Positions 44,991 to 57,262 of a stretch of DNA of 64,000 nt are shown here, in pieces. Each line of letters starts with the position of its first letter. Positions within the stretch are counted from its first letter, which is position 1. Under the pieces are notes generated by a model. That model had not been told where the DNA came from. It was given only the letters and a program-made list of their open reading frames with translations, and made no database searches. The translations under genes and the position numbers were made by a program. Origin of the DNA: Ancylobacter koreensis (lineage in GTDB: Bacteria > Pseudomonadota > Alphaproteobacteria > Rhizobiales > Xanthobacteraceae); contig NZ_JALKCG010000007.1 in NCBI RefSeq assembly GCF_023016525.1, forward strand, positions 62,001-126,000, read 5' to 3'.

Positions 44991-45062
44991 CTCGTCGAGC
45001 AGTTCCTCGGACGGTGCGGGAGGCGAGGCGTTTTCTGCGGTCGCGGGAGCGATCTCAGGTTG

Positions 45063-45290
45063 TTATGCCGGCTCGCAGAGGAAGCCCGACGGGATGGGGC
45101 GCGCGAGCGCGAGGATCTCGGCGCCCAGAGGCAAAGCAAGGTCGGGCGGCAGCGCCTCGGGATGCTCGAACACCGCCAGCAGGCGCAGGATTCGGAGCCG
45201 CTCGATCTCGCCGGGCGGGCGAGGGGCGTGGCAGGCGCAGATGGGTGTCATCGCTCGCCGGCGAGACGCCGAGAGGCTTTGCAGGTTCAC
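45063..45290 (-). CDS. possible small protein, 75 aa
   Basis: An ATG-started frame with strongly G/C third positions and the text CHAPRPPGEIERLRILRLLA. No family was recognised and the product has no membrane segment. It ends just upstream of the broken amidohydrolase and may itself be a remnant. The rest of the gap 44991-45451 shows nothing. Confidence 0.3.
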   Translation of the reverse strand: MNLQSLSASRRRAMTPICACHAPRPPGEIERLRILRLLAVFEHPEALPPDLALPLGAEILALARPIPSGFLCEPA

Positions 45291-45451
45291 AACTCGCCTC
45301 CCACTATGGCGCGTGCGGCGCGTTCATAGCATGTCGTCGCCGCGTTGAAGCGAGAGGTAGAAGCAGTTTCAGCCAGCGAGTAGAGCTGGCCGCATCGCCC
45401 TCGGCGTGGCGTCCGCCGAGGGCCCGGGGGAGGTGCCCGCATGAAATCGGC

Positions 45452-45616
45452 CTAGAAGTCGATCCTGAGCGTTGCGTTGAACCCGTTCTGGCTGACGCCG
45501 TCGCCGAACTGGCCGTTATAGGCCACCCCCAGCGTGGCGGCGGAGCCTACCTTCACCTCGATGCCGGCCTCCATCGTCGCGGCGTCGACCGCGATCGGCG
45601 TGCCGTCGACGGTGCA
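45452..45616 (-). pseudogene. autotransporter barrel remnant (last ~50 residues)
   Basis: The frame ends AATLGVAYNGQFGDGVSQNG followed by FNATLRIDF and a stop, matching position for position the C-terminus of the broken autotransporter (ATTLGLAYTGQFGDGTTQNA, INATLKVSF). Only the last two or three barrel strands survive. Homology fades upstream of TVDGTPIA (about 45616), where the recA control region begins. No start codon, signal or passenger remains. Confidence 0.8.
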
Positions 45617-45655
45617 ACCCCCCACCACCAGAACGAACGCCGGTAATTTCATCGA

Positions 45656-45693
45656 GAACATATTGCGAACATCGAACAAAAAGGGTACATATC
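45656..45693 (+). promoter_or_regulatory. recA promoter with alphaproteobacterial LexA box
   Basis: GAAC-ATATTGC-GAAC (45656-45670) fits the alphaproteobacterial SOS box, a direct repeat with seven-base spacer. It overlaps a -35-like TTGCGA (45664-45669), followed 17 bases later by TACATA (45687-45692). LexA binding would block polymerase until DNA damage. Confidence 0.8.
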
Positions 45694-45748
45694 GCTCAAC
45701 ATTCCGCAAACCCCGTTCCTCCCCTTGCATACAGCCCGGAGCCCGGCG

Positions 45749-46834
<1,086 letters not shown>

Positions 46835-46865
46835 TCTTTCCGGCCTAAAACCCGCACCTGACCCC

Positions 46866-46886
46866 GGCGCCCGCGTGGCGCCGGCA
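46866..46886 (+). terminator. hairpin after recA
   Basis: CGGCGCC and GGCGCCG flank CGCGT about 35 bases after the recA stop. There is no T-tract, so it is a weak or rho-assisted terminator, or a message-stabilising stem. The remaining gap to alaS has further GC-rich dyads. Confidence 0.4.
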
Positions 46887-47041
46887 TCCGTCTTGCCCGG
46901 CGCCGGCATGGGGCGGCCGGGGGGTACTCGTGCTTTCTGGACAAGGGGTTGACGCGTCGTTAGAACCGTTGCGCCCGCGCCGGCGCGGGCCGGCGCCGTT
47001 CCTTGAGGCGCCGCTACTTCTCATCGGCGGATCCGGGTTTC

Positions 47042-49693
<2,652 letters not shown>

Positions 49694-49731
49694 CGCCGCG
49701 CGGGGGCGTCTCCGGCCGGGGAGTGGCGCCC

Positions 49732-50988
49732 ATGACGGCGCGCAGGCAGGACAAGGGACGGCTGGCGACGGCCTGGTGGCGCGCGCGTCGTCGTCGCGTC
49801 TATCAGGTGCTGGAGCGGGATTCGGCGCAGGACCGCTGGTCCGAATGGGTCAATCTCGGCCTCATCGTGCTCATCGTGCTGAACGTGTTCGCCGCCGTAC
49901 TCGAAACGGTGCCGAGCCTGCTGCTGCACGACCATGTCGCCTTCCTCATCTTCGAGCGGCTGTCGCTGCTGGTGTTCGCCGGGGAATATATGCTGCGCGT
50001 CTGGGTGGCAGTGGACGATCCGCGCTTTCGCGGCGCGTCGCCCCTGCGCGCGCGGCTGCGCTACATGCTCACCCCGGTGGCGATCGTCGATCTGCTCGCC
50101 TGGCTGCCTTTCATCGTCTCGGCGCTTTTCGGCGTCAATCTGAAGACGCTGGCGATCCTGCGCCTGCTGCGCTTCGTCAAGCTGGTGCGCTATTCGCCGG
50201 GCATGCAGTCGCTGCTCGAAGTGCTGCACCGCGAGCGGCAGTCGCTGCTGGCCTGCTTCTGGCTGCTGGCGGCGGCGGTGCTCATCGCCGCCTCGGCGAT
50301 GTATGTGGCGGAAGGTGCGGTGCAGCCGGAGCGGCTTGGCTCCATTCCCGCCGCCATGTGGTGGGCGATGGCGACCGTGACCACGGTGGGCTATGGCGAT
50401 GTCTACCCCGTGACGGCGGCGGGGCGCATCATTGCCGGCATCACCATGGTGACGGGCATCGTGATGATCGCGCTGCCGGTCGGCATCATCGCGACCTCCT
50501 TCGTCGACGTCATCAAGCGCCGGGATTTCGTCATCACCTGGGGGATGGTGGCGCGCGTGCCGCTGTTCGCCGATCTCGACGCCGCCGGCATCGGCGAAAT
50601 CCACAAGGCGCTGTCGGCGCATACGGCGCAGCCCGGTGAGATCATTGCTCGCCGCGGCGATCCGGCCCGCTCGATGTATTTCATCGCGTCCGGCGAGGTG
50701 GCACTGGAGTTCGCCAATGAGACGACGGTGCTGAGCGACGGGCAGTTCTTCGGCGAGATGGCGCTGCTGCATTCGGCCCGCCGCGCGGCGACGGCGCGGG
50801 CGCGCACGCGCTGCATGCTGCTGATGCTGGAGGCCGAGAACCTCGCCGACGTAATCCGCCGGCATCCGGAGATCGGCCTGCGCATCCGCGCCATGGCGCG
50901 CGACGAGGAAGGCCCGCAGGCACTGAGCCGGCGCGTTGACATTGCGGAGGGCGAGCTTCACGCCGAGGAGGGCTCGCCCCGGTCCTGA
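49732..50988 (+). CDS. six-helix potassium channel with cyclic-nucleotide-binding domain
   Basis: The 418-aa protein has S1-S4 (about 38-160), a pore helix and selectivity filter TTVGYGD (217-223), S6 (about 233-262), then a cyclic-nucleotide-binding domain (about 275-395) with the phosphate-binding cassette FFGEMALLHSARRAAT. S4 carries few positive charges (LRLLRFVKLVR), so gating is probably by cAMP/cGMP rather than voltage, as in MlotiK1 of Mesorhizobium. That protein is shorter, about 355 residues; here the N- and C-termini are extended. It lies 38 bases after alaS. Confidence 0.9.
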   Translation: MTARRQDKGRLATAWWRARRRRVYQVLERDSAQDRWSEWVNLGLIVLIVLNVFAAVLETVPSLLLHDHVAFLIFERLSLLVFAGEYMLRVWVAVDDPRFRGASPLRARLRYMLTPVAIVDLLAWLPFIVSALFGVNLKTLAILRLLRFVKLVRYSPGMQSLLEVLHRERQSLLACFWLLAAAVLIAASAMYVAEGAVQPERLGSIPAAMWWAMATVTTVGYGDVYPVTAAGRIIAGITMVTGIVMIALPVGIIATSFVDVIKRRDFVITWGMVARVPLFADLDAAGIGEIHKALSAHTAQPGEIIARRGDPARSMYFIASGEVALEFANETTVLSDGQFFGEMALLHSARRAATARARTRCMLLMLEAENLADVIRRHPEIGLRIRAMARDEEGPQALSRRVDIAEGELHAEEGSPRS

Positions 50989-51016
50989 GCCGGAGGCCGG
51001 CACCGGCCCGGCAGTG

Positions 51017-51042
51017 TCCCGGGACGCCGTGGCGCCCCGGGA
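51017..51042. terminator. bidirectional terminator between channel gene and icd
   Basis: TCCCGGGACGCC (51017-51028) pairs with GGCGCCCCGGGA (51031-51042) with a single G-U-type exchange. It is followed by TCGTTCTGGCGTTCTTT and lies between two convergent genes. Confidence 0.6.
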
Positions 51043-51071
51043 TCGTTCTGGCGTTCTTTAGCCGGCGGAGA

Positions 51072-52283
51072 TCAGGCGAGCGCCTTGGAGAGGTTCTCGG
51101 AGATCTTGTCGAGGAAGCCGGTGGTGGACAGCCACTTCTGGTCGGCGCCGACCAGCAGGGCGAGGTCCTTGGTCATGTAGCCGCTCTCCACCGTGTCGAC
51201 GCACACCTTCTCCAGCGTGGCGGCAAATGCGGCGAGGTCGGCGTTGTCGTCCAGCTTGGCGCGATGGGCGAGGCCGCGCGACCAGGCGAAGATCGAGGCG
51301 ATGGAGTTGGTCGAGGTCTCCTTGCCCTTCTGGTGCTCGCGGTAGTGGCGCGTCACCGTGCCGTGGGCCGCCTCGGCCTCGACAGTCTGCCCGTCCGGCG
51401 TCATCAGCACCGAGGTCATCAGGCCGAGCGAGCCGAAGCCCTGCGCCACGATGTCGGACTGCACGTCGCCGTCATAGTTCTTGCAGGCCCAGACATAGCC
51501 GCCCGACCACTTGAGCGCCGAGGCGACCATGTCGTCGATCAGACGGTGCTCATAGGTGATCTTGCGCTTGTCGAACTCGGCCTTGAACTCGGCGTCGAAC
51601 ACCTCCTGGAAGATGTCCTTGAAGCGCCCGTCATAGGCCTTGAGGATGGTGTTCTTGGTCGAGAGATAGACCGGGTAGTTGCGCGCCAGGCCGTAGTTGA
51701 GCGAGGCGCGGGCGAATTCCTTGATCGACTCGTCGAGATTGTACATCGCCATGGCGACGCCGGCCCCGGGGGCCTTGTAGACCTCGTGCTCGATCACCGC
51801 CCCGTCCTCGCCGACGAACTTGATCGACAGCGTGCCCTTGCCGGGGAACAGGAAATCGGTGGCGCGATACTGGTCGCCGAAGGCGTGGCGGCCGACGATG
51901 ATCGGCTGGGTCCAGCCCGGCACGAGGCGCGGCACGTTCTTGCAGATGATCGGCTCGCGGAAGATCACGCCGCCGAGGATGTTGCGGATGGTGCCGTTGG
52001 GCGAGCGCCACATCTTCTTCAGGCCGAACTCCTGAACGCGGCCTTCGTCCGGGGTAATGGTGGCGCACTTCACGCCGACGCCCACGCGCTTGATCGCATT
52101 GGCCGCGTCGATGGTGACCTGGTCGCCGGTCGCGTCACGGTTCTCGACGCCGAGGTCGTAATACTCCAGCGGCACATCGAGATAGGGGTGGATCAGCTTG
52201 TCCTTGATGTACTGCCAGATGATCCGGGTCATCTCGTCGCCGTCGAGCTCGACGACCGGATTCGCCACCTTGATCTTCGCCAT
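51072..52283 (-). CDS. icd: NADP-dependent isocitrate dehydrogenase
   Basis: The 403-aa enzyme decarboxylates isocitrate to 2-oxoglutarate in the TCA cycle, producing NADPH. It belongs to the homodimeric subfamily II shared with eukaryotes: [14 protein letters not shown] at the start, substrate loop [12 protein letters not shown], metal-site region [17 protein letters not shown], and the NADP region [20 protein letters not shown]. Length is typical. It is divergent from trmJ across 288 bp; that gap shows no further feature apart from an AT-rich patch near 52440-52470. Confidence 0.97.
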   Translation of the reverse strand: MAKIKVANPVVELDGDEMTRIIWQYIKDKLIHPYLDVPLEYYDLGVENRDATGDQVTIDAANAIKRVGVGVKCATITPDEGRVQEFGLKKMWRSPNGTIRNILGGVIFREPIICKNVPRLVPGWTQPIIVGRHAFGDQYRATDFLFPGKGTLSIKFVGEDGAVIEHEVYKAPGAGVAMAMYNLDESIKEFARASLNYGLARNYPVYLSTKNTILKAYDGRFKDIFQEVFDAEFKAEFDKRKITYEHRLIDDMVASALKWSGGYVWACKNYDGDVQSDIVAQGFGSLGLMTSVLMTPDGQTVEAEAAHGTVTRHYREHQKGKETSTNSIASIFAWSRGLAHRAKLDDNADLAAFAATLEKVCVDTVESGYMTKDLALLVGADQKWLSTTGFLDKISENLSKALA

Positions 52284-52571
52284 GAAAATTCACCTCGCAC
52301 GGAAATTGTCGGAGGGGTCGCGGCGCATGTCCGCGCGGGCAGACGCCGGATGCGCGGGTGATACCGCGCCGGGCACCTCAGGGAAAGCAGTTACCGGGCC
52401 AATTTCGGCGGAAAGGACCCGCTACGGCGCCTTCTCCACCCAAGCTTTTTTGGCATTTGGTATGCGGTATGGCGATCGCGCCTCAAGGTCCGGCGGCGGG
52501 ACGCTTCGCAAGCGCGGCGCGCGCGGCTATATCAGCGCCCTTGCGCGACCTACCGAGAGCGAGGAAAGCCC

Positions 52572-53417
52572 ATGTCCGGCGCCGGCACCGACAGCACCAA
52601 GGCATGGCCGGAAGGCGGACCGGTGGTCATTCTCGTCGAACCGCAGCTCGGCGAGAATATCGGCTCGGCCGTGCGCGCAATGGGCAATTTCGGCCTGTCG
52701 CGGCTGCGCCTTGTCAATCCGCGCGAGGGCTGGCCGAACCCCAAGGCGGTGACCTTCGCCTCCGGCGCCGACCGCATATTGGAGACTGCCGAGGTCTTTC
52801 CGGACCTGCGCGCGGCGCTGGCGGGAATCAACTTCGTCGCCGCCGCGACGGCGCGCGAGCGCGGCATGCAGAAATCCGTGCTCGGCGCGGACGCCGTGGC
52901 GGCGGAGACGGCCGGCCGCATCGCCGGCGGCGAAGACGTGGCGCTGGTGTTCGGCCGCGAGCGGACGGGGCTCTATACGGAAGAGGTCTCGCTCGCCGAC
53001 GTGATCCTCACCCTGCCGGTGAACCCGGCCTTTGCCTCGCTCAACCTCGCCATGGCGGTCGCGGTCGTCGGCTATGAATGGTTCAAGCTGGCCTCGAACG
53101 GCGCGCTGCCGTTCCAGCAGCCCGACCGCTACCCGATCGCCGACAAGGCGGACCTGCTCGCCTTCTTCGACCATGTGGAACGCGAGCTCGACGAGGCGCT
53201 GTTCTTCCGCTCGCCGGAGAAGAAGCCGGTGACGATCCGCAATATCCGCAACATCTTCCACCGCGTCGGGCTGACCCGGCAGGACATCGCCACGCTGCAT
53301 GGCATGGTCACGGCGCTGGTGGAAGGGCGCGGCACCCGCGAGGCGCGCACCGCCGCCCGGCTCGCCGGCGGGAAGAAGCCGCTGGCCGGCCCGGAAAGTT
53401 CGGAACCGACGGACTGA
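52572..53417 (+). CDS. trmJ: tRNA 2'-O-methyltransferase TrmJ
   Basis: The 281-aa SPOUT methyltransferase modifies the ribose at position 32 of tRNA anticodon loops. The N-terminal motif is VEPQLGENIGSAVRAMGNFGL, and the knot motifs are VALVFGRERTGLYTEEV and LPVNPAFASLNLAMAVAVV. The C-terminal helical extension (IRNIRNIFHRVGLTRQDIATLHGM) is the TrmJ-type dimer region. The start at 52572 has GAGGAAAGCCC upstream. Confidence 0.93.
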   Translation: MSGAGTDSTKAWPEGGPVVILVEPQLGENIGSAVRAMGNFGLSRLRLVNPREGWPNPKAVTFASGADRILETAEVFPDLRAALAGINFVAAATARERGMQKSVLGADAVAAETAGRIAGGEDVALVFGRERTGLYTEEVSLADVILTLPVNPAFASLNLAMAVAVVGYEWFKLASNGALPFQQPDRYPIADKADLLAFFDHVERELDEALFFRSPEKKPVTIRNIRNIFHRVGLTRQDIATLHGMVTALVEGRGTREARTAARLAGGKKPLAGPESSEPTD

Positions 53418-53502
53418 TCGCATCTGGAGGAGAGAAGGGGCGTTCCGCAACGTTCCGTTCACCAGGATGCGCCACAATGATGCCCGGGATGGAGGACATC
53501 AG

Positions 53503-54435
53503 ATGCGTATCGAGGCTTCTCCCGCTGCCGGCGTGACCGGCGCGCACGGCGTCTCGCCTCTCGCTTCGCCAACGGGGCTTTCCGCCGTGTCGTCGCTGCC
53601 GATCCGATCCGCACCCGCGGCGCTGCGCGCGCCGACCATCATCGTGTTCGATTCCGGGCTGGGCGGCCTCTCGGTGTTCCGCGAGCTCGCCCGCACGCGG
53701 CCCGACGCGCGCTTCGTATATGCCGCCGACGACGCCGGCTTTCCCTATGGACCGCGCGGCGAGGCCGACCTTATGGCGCGGGTGAGTGCGGTGATGGACG
53801 CGCTCATCGGCCGGCTGGCGCCCGATGCCGTCGTCATCGCCTGCAACACCGCCTCCACGTTGGTGCTGCCGGCGCTGAGGGCGCGTTACGCCATTCCCTT
53901 TGTCGGCACGGTGCCGGCGATCAAGCCGGCCTGCGAGGGCTCGCTCACCAAGCAGGTCAGCGTGCTGGCGACGCCCGGCACGGTGAAGCGCGACTACACG
54001 CAGGCGCTGATCCGCGATTTCGCCGGAGACTGCCGGGTGACGCTGGTCGGCAGCACCGGGCTCGCCCGGCTCGCCGAGGAGGCCATGGCGGGCGCGGAGG
54101 TGGCGGACGAGGCGTTCGCCGCCGAGATCGCGCCGGCCTTCATCCGCGAGGCGCGCGCCCGCACCGACACGGTGGTGCTCGCCTGCACGCATTATCCGCT
54201 CGTGCTCGACCGGCTGCAGAAGGTGGCGCCCTGGCCGGTGCGCTGGGTCGATCCGGCCCCGGCGATCGCGCGCCGGCTGTCCTCGCTGCTCGGCCCGGTC
54301 GCCTTCGCCGCGAGCCCGTCGCCGCTGCGCCTGTTCTCGACCGGCGCGCCGCTCGACGCGGCGCTGGTGGAGCGCATCGCCGGCCGGCGTGCACGGGCCG
54401 GCGAACTGGTGCCGCTGGTGCCCGCGCCGGTCTGA
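53503..54435 (+). CDS. murI: glutamate racemase
   Basis: MurI makes D-glutamate for peptidoglycan. The 310-aa protein shows VFDSGLGGLSVFREL with the catalytic aspartate region, the first catalytic cysteine in ACNTAS, and the second in ACTHYPLV. About 45 residues precede the conserved start of the enzyme, an Ala/Ser-rich extension that is longer than usual. GGAGGACATC upstream of 53503 supports this start. Confidence 0.94.
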   Translation: MRIEASPAAGVTGAHGVSPLASPTGLSAVSSLPIRSAPAALRAPTIIVFDSGLGGLSVFRELARTRPDARFVYAADDAGFPYGPRGEADLMARVSAVMDALIGRLAPDAVVIACNTASTLVLPALRARYAIPFVGTVPAIKPACEGSLTKQVSVLATPGTVKRDYTQALIRDFAGDCRVTLVGSTGLARLAEEAMAGAEVADEAFAAEIAPAFIREARARTDTVVLACTHYPLVLDRLQKVAPWPVRWVDPAPAIARRLSSLLGPVAFAASPSPLRLFSTGAPLDAALVERIAGRRARAGELVPLVPAPV

Positions 54436-54516
54436 CGGCTTTCGCTGCCGCATCCCGATACGCCTTGCCAGCGCCGCGATCCCTGCCCAGCATGCCGGAA
54501 CGGCAGGAGAAGTGAT

Positions 54517-55797
54517 GTGAGCGACGATTCCCTCCACGGCGCGGCGTTCCCGGTTCGTCCGGGTCTGGCGGCCACGCGGCGCGGCTTCCTCGCGGGCGCC
54601 GGCGCGAGCCTGCTGGCCGGCGCGCTGGGAACGGGGCGCGCCGTCGCGCAGAGCACGCGCCAGCCCTTCGACGCCTGGCTCGACGAGTTCCGGGCCCGCG
54701 CCCGTGCCCGCGGCATCTCCGATTCCGTCTATGACCGGGTAACGGCGGGACTGAAGCCGGACACCTCGGTCTATGCCAAGGACGGCGCGCAGCCGGAATT
54801 CCGCGAGCAGCTCTGGCAATATCTCAACCGGCGCATCTCGGAATGGCGGCTGAATACCGGCCGCGCTGCGGCCAAGCAGAACGCCGCGCTGCTGAAGCGG
54901 CTGGAGAAGGATTACGGCGTCGCGCCCGACGTGCTGCTAGGGCTATGGGGCATGGAGAGCGCGTTCGGCGAGCTTGTCACCGATCCCGACCACATGAAGC
55001 CGGTGTTTCCCTCTTTGGCGGCGCTCGCCTGGGGCGAGCCGCGTCGCCGCACATACTGGGAGACCGAGTTCCTCAACGGCCTTGCCGTGGTCCAGCGCGG
55101 CTGGGGCGAGCCGGACGAGATGCTCGGCTCCTGGGCCGGCGCCATGGGTCATACGCAGTGGATGCCGGAAGTCTGGCTCAATCTCGGCGTCGATTACGAC
55201 GGCGACGGCCATCCCTCGCCCTACAGCGTCGCCGACGCGCTGGCCGGCTCCTCGCGCTACCTGATCCAGCGCGGCAAGTACCAGCGCGGCCTGCCCTGGG
55301 GCTTCGAGGTGACGATGGAGGGCGTGCCCGACAAATATGCCGATGCCCGCGCCTGGCGCGCCGTGGAGGACTGGGGCAAGCTCGGCATCAAGCCGGCGGG
55401 CGGCGGCAGGTTCGCGCTGCCCAAGGCGAAGGCGCGGCTCTGGGCGCCGGTTGGCACGGACGGGCCGTGCTTCCTGCTGACACAGAACTTCTATGCGGTG
55501 CGCAGCTACAACCCCTCCATGAACTACGCGCTCGCCGTCTGCCATCTCGGCGACCGGGTTCTCGGCGGCGAGGATTTCGTTACGCCCTTCCCGGGCGGCG
55601 AGCGGGCGCTGACGCTGGCGGAGATCCAGGAGGTGCAGAAGCGGCTGACGCGCGCGGGATTCGACACCGGCGGCGTCGACGGGCGGGTCGGAAACATGAC
55701 GATGCGCGCGGTGGCCGGCTTCCAGCGCCGGATGGGTGTGGAGCCGGACGGCTATGCCGGCCTCGACGTGCTGGCAGCGTTGCGTCAGGGGCGGTGA
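54517..55797 (+). CDS. MltB-family lytic murein transglycosylase with peptidoglycan-binding domain
   Basis: The 426-aa protein cleaves the glycan strands of peptidoglycan to 1,6-anhydro ends. A twin-arginine-like signal (TRRGFLAGAGASLLAGALG) comes first. The SLT2/MltB domain (about 48-340) follows with the catalytic glutamate in GLWGMESAFGEL and GAMGHTQWMPEVW. A PGB1 peptidoglycan-binding domain (about 365-425, LTLAEIQEVQKRLTRAGFD) closes the protein. GTG start at 54517, with CAGGAGAAG as ribosome site. Neighbour of murI, so both are cell-wall genes. Confidence 0.93.
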   Translation: MSDDSLHGAAFPVRPGLAATRRGFLAGAGASLLAGALGTGRAVAQSTRQPFDAWLDEFRARARARGISDSVYDRVTAGLKPDTSVYAKDGAQPEFREQLWQYLNRRISEWRLNTGRAAAKQNAALLKRLEKDYGVAPDVLLGLWGMESAFGELVTDPDHMKPVFPSLAALAWGEPRRRTYWETEFLNGLAVVQRGWGEPDEMLGSWAGAMGHTQWMPEVWLNLGVDYDGDGHPSPYSVADALAGSSRYLIQRGKYQRGLPWGFEVTMEGVPDKYADARAWRAVEDWGKLGIKPAGGGRFALPKAKARLWAPVGTDGPCFLLTQNFYAVRSYNPSMNYALAVCHLGDRVLGGEDFVTPFPGGERALTLAEIQEVQKRLTRAGFDTGGVDGRVGNMTMRAVAGFQRRMGVEPDGYAGLDVLAALRQGR

Positions 55798-55838
55798 AAC
55801 ATATGGCGCCGGCCCATGCGTCGACCTATATTTGAGCC

Positions 55839-56072
55839 ATGGGCGCCATTCCGTTCGACACGCTGAAGCTCGCGCGAACGCTGCGCGAAAAGGCTCACTT
55901 CACCGCCGAGCAGGCGGAGGGAGTGGCTGACGCGTTGGCGGACGCCTTTCAGGACCGTGTTGCGACCAAGGACGATCTCGCCCTGCTTGAGCAGAGGCTG
56001 ACGATCAAGATCGGCGGCATGCTGGTCGTCGCGGTAGGTGTTCTGACGGCCCTTCTCAAGCTGATCGGCTGA
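55839..56072 (+). CDS. small coiled-coil membrane protein (DUF1640/CCDC90-like)
   Basis: The 77-aa protein has an N-terminal FDTLKLARTLREKAHFTAEQAEGV, then a short coiled coil (ATKDDLALLEQRLTIKI) and one C-terminal membrane helix (LVVAVGVLTALLKLI). This is the layout of DUF1640 proteins, often of phage or mobile-element origin in this group. Function unknown. Confidence 0.7.
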   Translation: MGAIPFDTLKLARTLREKAHFTAEQAEGVADALADAFQDRVATKDDLALLEQRLTIKIGGMLVVAVGVLTALLKLIG

Positions 56073-56081
56073 CCGCCGCCC

Positions 56082-56142
56082 TTGACCTTCAGCCCTTTTT
56101 CTCCTAACACCCGCCCACTCGCGGGGCTGGCAACGGCCCCGC
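56082..56142 (+). promoter_or_regulatory. rpsD promoter and leader hairpin
   Basis: TTGACC (56082-56087), a 17-bp spacer and TAACAC (56105-56110) form a plausible promoter. The leader then has a perfect 7-bp stem GCGGGGC/GCCCCGC (56121-56142) before the S4 gene. The stem could be a terminator or a control element for the ribosomal message. Confidence 0.5.
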
Positions 56143-56262
56143 TTGGTGTTTCACGCACCCGTGGGTCGGTCCGGCGCGTTCGGAAAGACCCTGTCGGCCC
56201 CTGCAAGGGGACAGAGGAGGGGGCGCGATCCAAACCGCAACGATATGCGAGAGGACCAGCGC

Positions 56263-56880
56263 ATGAGCAAGCGCGTTTCGGCCAAGCACAAGCTTGACCG
56301 CCGTATGGGCGAGAACATCTGGGGCCGCCCGAAGAGCCCCATCAACAAGCGTGAATACGGCCCCGGCCAGCATGGCCAGCGCCGCAAGGGCAAGCTCTCC
56401 GACTTTGGCGTGCAGCTGCGCGCCAAGCAGAAGCTCAAGGGCTATTACGGCTCGATCGGCGAGAAGCAGTTCTACGCCGTCTATGTCGAAGCCTCGCGCC
56501 TCAAGGGCGACACCGGCGCCAACCTGATCGGCCTGCTCGAGCGCCGTCTCGACGCGGTCGTCTACCGCGCCAAGTTCGTCCCCACCGTGTTCGCCGCCCG
56601 CCAGTTCGTGAGCCACGGCCACGTCAAGGTGAACGGCCGCCGCGTCAACATCCCGTCCTACCAGGTGAAGGTCGGCGATGTGGTCGAGGTGAAGGACGCT
56701 TCCAAGCAGCTCGCTCTGGTGATCGAGGCCGCCGCCTCGGGCGAGCGCGACGTGCCGGACTATCTCGAGGTCGACGCCCACAAGCTGACCGCGAAGCTGG
56801 CCCGCGTGCCCGAGCTCAACGAGGTGCCCTATCCGGTCGTGATGGAGCCGAACCTCGTGGTCGAGTATTATTCGCGCTGA
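56263..56880 (+). CDS. rpsD: 30S ribosomal protein S4
   Basis: S4 nucleates 30S assembly by binding 16S rRNA. The 205-aa protein has the N-terminal basic segment ([20 protein letters not shown]), the [10 protein letters not shown] motif and the S4 RNA-binding domain ([38 protein letters not shown]). The zinc cysteines of some S4 proteins are absent, as usual in alphaproteobacteria. The start at 56263 follows GAGAGGACCAGC. Confidence 0.98.
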   Translation: MSKRVSAKHKLDRRMGENIWGRPKSPINKREYGPGQHGQRRKGKLSDFGVQLRAKQKLKGYYGSIGEKQFYAVYVEASRLKGDTGANLIGLLERRLDAVVYRAKFVPTVFAARQFVSHGHVKVNGRRVNIPSYQVKVGDVVEVKDASKQLALVIEAAASGERDVPDYLEVDAHKLTAKLARVPELNEVPYPVVMEPNLVVEYYSR

Positions 56881-56921
56881 TCTCTCGGGGGTCCCTGCGA
56901 TCCCCGGAAACGCCGATACGG

Positions 56922-56948
56922 AAAGCCGCCCGCGAGGGCGGCTTTTTG
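56922..56948 (+). terminator. rpsD terminator
   Basis: AAAGCCGCCC and GGGCGGCTTT enclose GCGA and run into TTTTTG, a textbook intrinsic terminator 42 bases after rpsD. The following 314 bases to 57262 contain only the inverted repeat at 57125-57160. Confidence 0.9.
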
Positions 56949-57124
56949 TTGAGCGCGGGCGGCATTCCCAAGGCTTGCGAATGTCATAGAAGGACGGCTG
57001 GACAGGGATCCGATCACTCTCCGATCCGCGCGAACTTCCCGCTATTGAACCTAGTGAGAGCGGCCTGCATGCCGGCGACATTATTGTAACCGTCGTCGGG
57101 AATCGGATAACCACGCGACGATTG

Positions 57125-57160
57125 CGGTCGACCTCACGCATTCGACGATGAGGTCGACCG
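57125..57160. repeat. 12-bp perfect inverted repeat upstream of the methyltransferase
   Basis: CGGTCGACCTCA and TGAGGTCGACCG flank a 12-base spacer. It marks the edge of the AT-rich segment and could be an operator, an old terminator or the end of an inserted piece. Confidence 0.6.
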
Positions 57161-57262
57161 TTCGTATTCTTTATGTCGGAGGTGCGGCATCAGCTCGTTT
57201 GAGCTGTTGCCATGTCAGCGATCGCAGATATAGCATTGCACCTTCTGGTGGTGGGGTGATGC

